From Desulfoglaeba alkanexedens ALDC (GTDB lineage: Bacteria; Desulfobacterota; Syntrophobacteria; Syntrophobacterales; DSM-9756): a stretch of 64,000 nt of DNA. The position numbers were made by a program, and so were the translations under genes. Each line of letters begins with the position of its first letter. The stretch's first letter is position 1. Of the stretch, positions 59,766 through 64,000 are shown one piece after another. The notes under the pieces were generated by a model that saw only the letters and a program-made list of their open reading frames with translations, was not told the origin of the DNA and searched no databases. The stretch covers positions 3,027,279 to 3,091,278 of the forward strand of contig NZ_CP040098.1 in assembly GCF_005377625.1 (NCBI RefSeq). The letters run 5' to 3'.

Positions 59766-61817
59766 TCAGATGTCATATCTTAGGCCGAGGAAGAAGCTTC
59801 TGCCCGGCATGGGGTAGTTCTTGACGTATTCGTAGTCCTTGTCAAAGAGGTTGTTGATCTCTCCCCTCAGGGTGAGGCCACCGAACCGGTCAAAGTCAAG
59901 AATCTTCTTGCTCATGGTAAGGTTAGCCACGGTGAAGCCCCCCTCCTCGACAACCGGGGCCACCCACGTAGGCGGCCCGGCACCCAGCCAGTCGTCCACA
60001 TCCTTTTTCCCCGTATAGGCGAGGTTGAGAGCAGCGGTGAAGTCCTTCCGGTTAGAAACCCGGAGTCCGTATGAGACGTTGGCCTCCTCCGTATAGAGGA
60101 GGTCCTTTCCGGTCTCATCATCCTCGTATTTGAAAAGATAGGTGAAGTTGGCATAAGGCCTTATTTCGTAGCCCCATGGGAAAAAACCGCCGATGTCCCA
60201 GGAGATCTCGCCCTCGAGGCCGTCTATGTCCGCGCCGCCGGTGTTTTCCCACGTCATTATGCCCCCTGGTCTGGATACGGACTGGATCTTGTCCTTGAAG
60301 TCCGTCCAGAAAAAGGTCATGGATGCGTTGAAGGAGCGCCGGGAAAGATCGAACCCGACCTCCCAGGTTTCGCTCTTTTCTGGGTCGAGATCAGGGTTTC
60401 CAAGGTAATGAACGTAACTGGTGTAGTCGTAGGCCAGCTCATTCGCCGCCGGCATCCTGAAGCCTTCGCCGTAGTTGGCCCTGAGCTTGAGGTAATCCGT
60501 CAGGAGAAAGGCGACCCCAAGGCGGGGGGTGATCTCCTGATCGTCTTCATTGCGTCCGCGCGGTTCTTTCATTTCCACGTCGTACCAGTCGATCCTGAAG
60601 CCGCCGGTGAAGATGAGCCTTTCATCAAGGAATCTGAGCTTGCCGAGGAGGTAGCCTGCGGTGTTGTCGTACTCGCTCTTTTTGGGGTCGTATGTGGCAT
60701 CGATTTCGTAGTTGTCCCAGTTGAAACCGGCTACAAGGCCCACATGATCCGTGTCAAAGGCGACCTGGGCCTGGGCCCCTTCCTGTTCGGTCTTGGTCAG
60801 TGTTGGGATCCCGTCATCCCAGCCGTCTGGATCGCTTGACATGCGGTCAAACCATGTATCCTCGTCCTCGCCGTCGAAATACCTCGCCATCCAGGAGAAG
60901 GTCCCGCCAGGGGTCCGGCCCTCGTACATGAAATCCAGCGACTCGTTATCCGCGTCCTTATAGTCGTCGAGGTCGTTTTTTGCCAGATATCCGGGGTCTC
61001 CGATGCCTTCCCCATCGTAGTCGTTGTATATGACGCCGATCCGGTGACCCGGCAGGAACTCGTAGCCAAGATTGACATAGACGTTTTCCTGGCGGGAAAA
61101 TCCGGTGTTTTCGTATTGGTCACCGCTGGCGGTATCGTAGTCATCCATCGAGCGATGTTCATATGTGCCGTAGAAATCGACCCCCTTGGTATTGGCCGAA
61201 AGACCCATCGCTTCAGCATCATATTCCCAACTTGCGAGGCCTCCCTCTAGAAATGCGGAGTTATCCACGCCACGTTTCGTGATGATATTGACGACCCCGC
61301 CCATGGCCGCCGAGCCATACTGAACCGAGGCCGGACCCCGAATGATCTCGATCCTTTCCACGTTGTTTCGAATCATGAGCTTGGCCGCATTGCCCGTGGC
61401 TGCGCGTCTTCCGTTGATGAGGATGAGTACGTGGCCCATGAGATCGTTTCCGTGGGTCTCGGTCCGAAACCCCCTGATGCCGACGGCGGTCAGCGCGCCG
61501 GGATAATTCTGGATATGGCCCACGGCCTTTTCTGCAAGGATCTCCCCAAGGGTATGAGCGCTCGAGGCCTTGATCTCCTCCTCGTCAATGACCGTTATGT
61601 TCGCGGTAACCTCTTTGGCCTTCTCTTCGACCCTGCTTGCCGTGACGACGATCTCATCAAGGGTAAGGGCAGCCTTCACATCGCCGTCGGCGGCGAGCGT
61701 CTGATCCAGCGGCAGCATGGTCAGCAGCACGGCGGCCAGAACGCAGGCCGCCCATTTTGATCCTCGGTTTTTTGCCGCCGCTACCGCGGCCCTATCGCCC
61801 CATCTTTGTACCTTCAT
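59766..61817 (-). CDS. btuB: TonB-dependent corrinoid receptor (BtuB-like), copy 2
   Basis: This 683-residue receptor has a signal peptide (LAAVLLTMLPLDQTLAADG), a TonB box LDEIVVTASR, a plug with VRGPASVQYGSAAMGGVVNIITKRG-type sequence (here EIIRGPASVQYGSAAMGG) and a barrel ending LGLRYDI. CGGAGG precedes ATG 61817. It lies 87 bases upstream of cbiZ in one operon, under the right-arm riboswitches. It is divergent in sequence from copy 1, so the two may take different corrinoids. Confidence 0.9.
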   Translation of the reverse strand: MKVQRWGDRAAVAAAKNRGSKWAACVLAAVLLTMLPLDQTLAADGDVKAALTLDEIVVTASRVEEKAKEVTANITVIDEEEIKASSAHTLGEILAEKAVGHIQNYPGALTAVGIRGFRTETHGNDLMGHVLILINGRRAATGNAAKLMIRNNVERIEIIRGPASVQYGSAAMGGVVNIITKRGVDNSAFLEGGLASWEYDAEAMGLSANTKGVDFYGTYEHRSMDDYDTASGDQYENTGFSRQENVYVNLGYEFLPGHRIGVIYNDYDGEGIGDPGYLAKNDLDDYKDADNESLDFMYEGRTPGGTFSWMARYFDGEDEDTWFDRMSSDPDGWDDGIPTLTKTEQEGAQAQVAFDTDHVGLVAGFNWDNYEIDATYDPKKSEYDNTAGYLLGKLRFLDERLIFTGGFRIDWYDVEMKEPRGRNEDDQEITPRLGVAFLLTDYLKLRANYGEGFRMPAANELAYDYTSYVHYLGNPDLDPEKSETWEVGFDLSRRSFNASMTFFWTDFKDKIQSVSRPGGIMTWENTGGADIDGLEGEISWDIGGFFPWGYEIRPYANFTYLFKYEDDETGKDLLYTEEANVSYGLRVSNRKDFTAALNLAYTGKKDVDDWLGAGPPTWVAPVVEEGGFTVANLTMSKKILDFDRFGGLTLRGEINNLFDKDYEYVKNYPMPGRSFFLGLRYDI

Positions 61818-61863
61818 CTTTTCCTCCGTTTCCCGCCCGCGCGGGTTTTCCGAGTGTGGTATT

Positions 61864-62010
61864 CCCGGAACAGGTCTCCTGGCTCTCGTTCATCCTACTC
61901 ACCGCGCCTTCCCATCCCTTCAGGACAGTGGCTTTGTCGCGGCTTTCGTCCCGATTACAGTCGCGGGGCGGCGGAAGCTTTCCACTTCCTTCCCTTGATC
62001 CGGGAGCATC
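61864..62010 (-). ncRNA. Cobalamin riboswitch 3 (right, adjacent to btuB copy 2)
   Basis: Minus-strand aptamer matching riboswitch 2: CCGCCCCGCGACTGTAATCG, then GCCACTGTCC, GGGAAGGCGCGGTGAGTAGG and GAGCCAGGAGACCTG. It ends about 47 bases before the receptor ATG at 61817. Confidence 0.9.
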
Positions 62011-62057
62011 TCTAAACTAAAGATTTTCCTTTTTAGATCCCTTACCCCCTTCACGCA

Positions 62058-62096
62058 TAAAAAAATCCCCGGACACATAGTCTGCGTCCGGGGATT
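62058..62096 (-). terminator. Intrinsic terminator between tandem riboswitches (right)
   Basis: The inverted copy of the left terminator: minus-strand TCCCCGGAC..GTCCGGGGA hairpin followed by seven T. Confidence 0.85.
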
Positions 62097-62156
62097 CCGT
62101 TTTTAATCCCACTTTTAGATGCCGCGCCCCCACATCCACGAGGAGCCAGGCAGCCC

Positions 62157-62319
62157 TATCTCTTTGAAAGCAGGTCTTCCGGCTTCCGGATCACCCTACT
62201 CGCCGCGCCTTCCCGCCCTTGCGAGCAGTGGCTTGATTGCGGCTTTCGTCCCCGGTCACGGCGGCGGGTCCGCGACGGAATCGCACCGTCTTCCCTTTCA
62301 AGGCCCGAGGGCCACTCTC
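62157..62319 (-). ncRNA. Cobalamin riboswitch 4 (right, upstream)
   Basis: Minus-strand aptamer matching riboswitch 1 (AAGCCACTGC, GGCGCGGCGAGTAGG, AAGCCGGAAGACCTGC). Together with riboswitch 3 it forms the second tandem pair. Confidence 0.9.
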
Positions 62320-62769
62320 AATTTGTTGCTCCTCTAAATCATCATTTTTTTGAGGTCAAGAAAAAAGTTGCACCCTCTCTTGAAGAGCAAAGTGATAGCT
62401 AAACCCATCTTTCCAGTACGTCTCAGATATATGTGCGATATCGTCATGTTACGGTCACCCTAACAGAGTGTTGCAAAAACCAAATATAGTTCGTGCATAT
62501 CCGTTGATGTCACTCTTTTGGAATCTTGGTCGTCCATCAAGGGCTTTCGTACCAAGGTCGGCTTCAAGATACCACCGGCAGCCTATCTGACAAAGAAAGG
62601 ACAGCAATCCGAATCCCTGGTCGCCGGCAAGCCGGTTCCTACAAAAAGCCAGTAAAACCTATTCTGGGACAAATTTTTAATTCTTCATGATTTTTTTTTC
62701 AGGAGCTAGTATTTCAAAATCTGTGGTAAGGCTACGGTCGCCCGGCTTCGATCTGTTTTCGGACATACC

Positions 62770-62994
62770 TCACCCCCGTTCAACTTCAATATAGAAGGTG
62801 TGGTAGAGCGCGTGCAGGTTGTGATCCCGAGCCGACCAGCGTTTCTCAAAGGCCGGATGAGAGGGATCCTTCAAAGAAAACATGGCGAAGGCGCTCATGG
62901 CCGCATCCGCAAAGGAGATCTGCGGCCTGCCCTTTCGGGGATCGGGGATCTTTTCGAACTCACGGCGCACCGCCCTCACCAGAGCCATCTGCAT
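62770..62994 (-). pseudogene. ISNCY-like transposase N-terminal fragment (right arm)
   Basis: Same 74-residue fragment as at 49560-49784, with two residue differences (RWSARD and HTFYIEV). It is truncated and inactive. Confidence 0.7.
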
Positions 62995-63307
62995 TCAGAT
63001 GCTTGCGAAGTCGGATCTTGTCGGAGCCCGAAACGACCCCGCGGGTTTGCGAAAACAAAATCCTTCAAGCCCCGCTTTTCAAACCTTTACAGGGGCTACG
63101 GGAATTGCTGACTAACCCCCATGCCCGGGCACGGGCAGAACGAAGGATGAAAATTCGCGATACGGGGCAGTGGGGTAAAGCCCAAAAACATGGCACAATA
63201 AGCAATCGGCATTATTGGTGAATCTTCTATTTTCATGTAAAAATTATAAAATAAAGTTTTTCAAAGAGCGAAATATACGGTAGAAGAGGATAGACAAATC
63301 GGAATTC

Positions 63308-63760
63308 GTGTGCGATAAATGGAATGAAATTTTTCTCTATCCTGGGGGCCATCGGTTGGAGTGCTGCCAAGTGAGCAAAGACGGGACAAAGCTTTATCAG
63401 GCCGAGGCTCAAGCCTGCCGACAGTGTGAAACCCAGCCCCGGTGTTGCCGTTCGAAGTCTGGTCGCCCTCGAACCGTCAAAATCGATAACTACGAGCACT
63501 TGCGTCAAGCAATGGCACGCAAGATGAGTGAACCGAAAGCGCGGGAAGCCTATCGCAGACGCAAGGCGTTTGCGGGACCCGTCTTTGGGCACATGAAAAA
63601 TCTTGGGTTTCGAGGTCTACGCCTGCGGGGTCTGGAAAAGGTCAAGGGCGAGTTTGCCCTGATGAGCGCTGCTCACAACTTCCTGAAAATTGTGAGGGCC
63701 GTGGTGAGGGGTATCCATTTCGAGCAGGGGCAGATGATGGAGCAGGCTGCCTCAAGAGGC
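63308..63760 (+). pseudogene. IS1182-family transposase C-terminal fragment
   Basis: The sequence CRQCETQPRCCRSKSGRPRT, REAYRRRKAFAGPVFGHMKN and GLEKVKGEFALMSAAHNFLK matches the C-terminal end of IS1182-type transposases (cysteine-rich block, then the Glu-like EPVFGQIK region, here GPVFGHMK). The catalytic N-terminal part is absent. The open frame starts at GTG 63308 and ends at 63871. No gene follows to the window end. Confidence 0.7.
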
Positions 63761-64000
63761 AGCTTGCTCCTTTTTGAATGCCTTTTCAGAGACTGCTTAT
63801 GCACGACATCCCCCATCCGCGAGCAAAGACTTTCTCGTTACGGTAGTTTCACCCGACATGTTTGCTTATGAATTATGTATGGCTCGAATTCCAAGCCACA
63901 TTCTCGGACAAACTCTTAGCTTATTTTCAAGGGGAAAATTCCAATTCCCGTTGAACCAAGGCCGTCTTGGTCAAGAATGAACTATAAAACAAGGAGGATT

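Larger units (their letters stand above)
61865..63109. repeat. Right arm of the inverted repeat bounding the B12 island
   Basis: The reverse complement matches 49534-50690 almost base for base through both riboswitches, the terminator, the IS fragment and REP. The main differences are in the variable loop of the inner riboswitch (GACAAAGCC versus AAATATGTC). Outside the core it continues into the 67-bp repeat. No gene lies in 62320-62769. Confidence 0.9.

Noticed and set aside
49266-63109. Phase-variable promoter inversion
   Set aside because: Both arms carry the same inward-facing riboswitch set, so inversion would not turn either operon on or off; no recombinase gene is adjacent.
1-64000. 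tRNA or rRNA genes
   Set aside because: I looked for TPsiC-arm and anticodon-arm patterns and conserved rRNA stretches and found none convincing; a covariance search would be needed to exclude them fully.

Overview
The window looks like a GC-rich chromosome segment from a deltaproteobacterium (Desulfobacterota), plausibly a Syntrophobacterales-type sulfate reducer or syntroph. This is inferred from gene content: a methylmalonyl/propionyl-CoA carboxyltransferase, a GlcF-like CCG/4Fe-4S oxidoreductase subunit, a full Liv ABC transporter, AcuB-like CBS-ACT proteins, an Mrp ATPase, FmdB zinc ribbons, and heavy loading with short palindromic interspersed repeats. No rRNA, tRNA or CRISPR array was seen.

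Positions 1-12,000 are mostly housekeeping: transketolase, Mrp ATPase, two FmdB-type zinc ribbons, a D-Ala-D-Ala carboxypeptidase, a speD-speE polyamine operon whose synthase looks like the ACL5/thermospermine type, an RluA pseudouridine synthase and a dynamin-like GTPase. A leuA remnant and an IS3 orfA remnant are the first signs of decay. Positions 11,900-24,800 hold a ParE/antitoxin pair, mutL-miaA, a GAF protein, mreB, a CBS-ACT protein, a hicB/frameshifted-hicA pair beside an attC-like sequence, a zincin-like protease and the carboxyltransferase. Positions 24,800-36,700 carry minus-strand rarA, a histidine kinase and a sigma-54 regulator, then a P1/DmpA-type peptidase, an ABC exporter with an unusual nucleotide-binding domain plus a cNMP-binding protein and a rhodanese-ferritin fusion, and a glcF-like gene. 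Positions 37,290-42,259 are livKHMGF, split by a repeat insertion. Positions 42,400-49,200 hold a second CBS-ACT gene, a decayed Rpn-type nuclease, a chemotaxis receptor with a C-terminal sensor-like extension, and a transposase.

The most remarkable part is 49,266-63,109, a corrinoid (B12) island. Two nearly identical arms of about 1.2 kb, in inverted orientation, each carry two tandem cobalamin riboswitches separated by an intrinsic terminator, and both arms read inward. The left arm drives a TonB-dependent receptor, a giant CobN/HmuS-like chelatase with a signal peptide and a C-terminal membrane anchor, a DUF2162-like multispanning protein with an in-membrane CPVC motif, an ExbB/MotA-like protein and a DUF2149 protein with an ExbD-like Asp in its membrane helix. 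The right arm drives a second TonB receptor and a CbiZ-type amidohydrolase with a signal peptide. No CobS/CobT or ChlI/ChlD ATPase is present. The parts suggest an extracytoplasmic corrinoid-processing machine powered by proton motive force rather than by an AAA+ ATPase; this is a hypothesis.

The window also contains a family of small non-coding mobile elements with terminal inverted repeats GGGTGCAGATCTTTT. Two copies are flanked by perfect 9-bp direct repeats and two more by 8/9 matches. They behave as MITE-like elements: one interrupts a small gene and one splits the liv operon.
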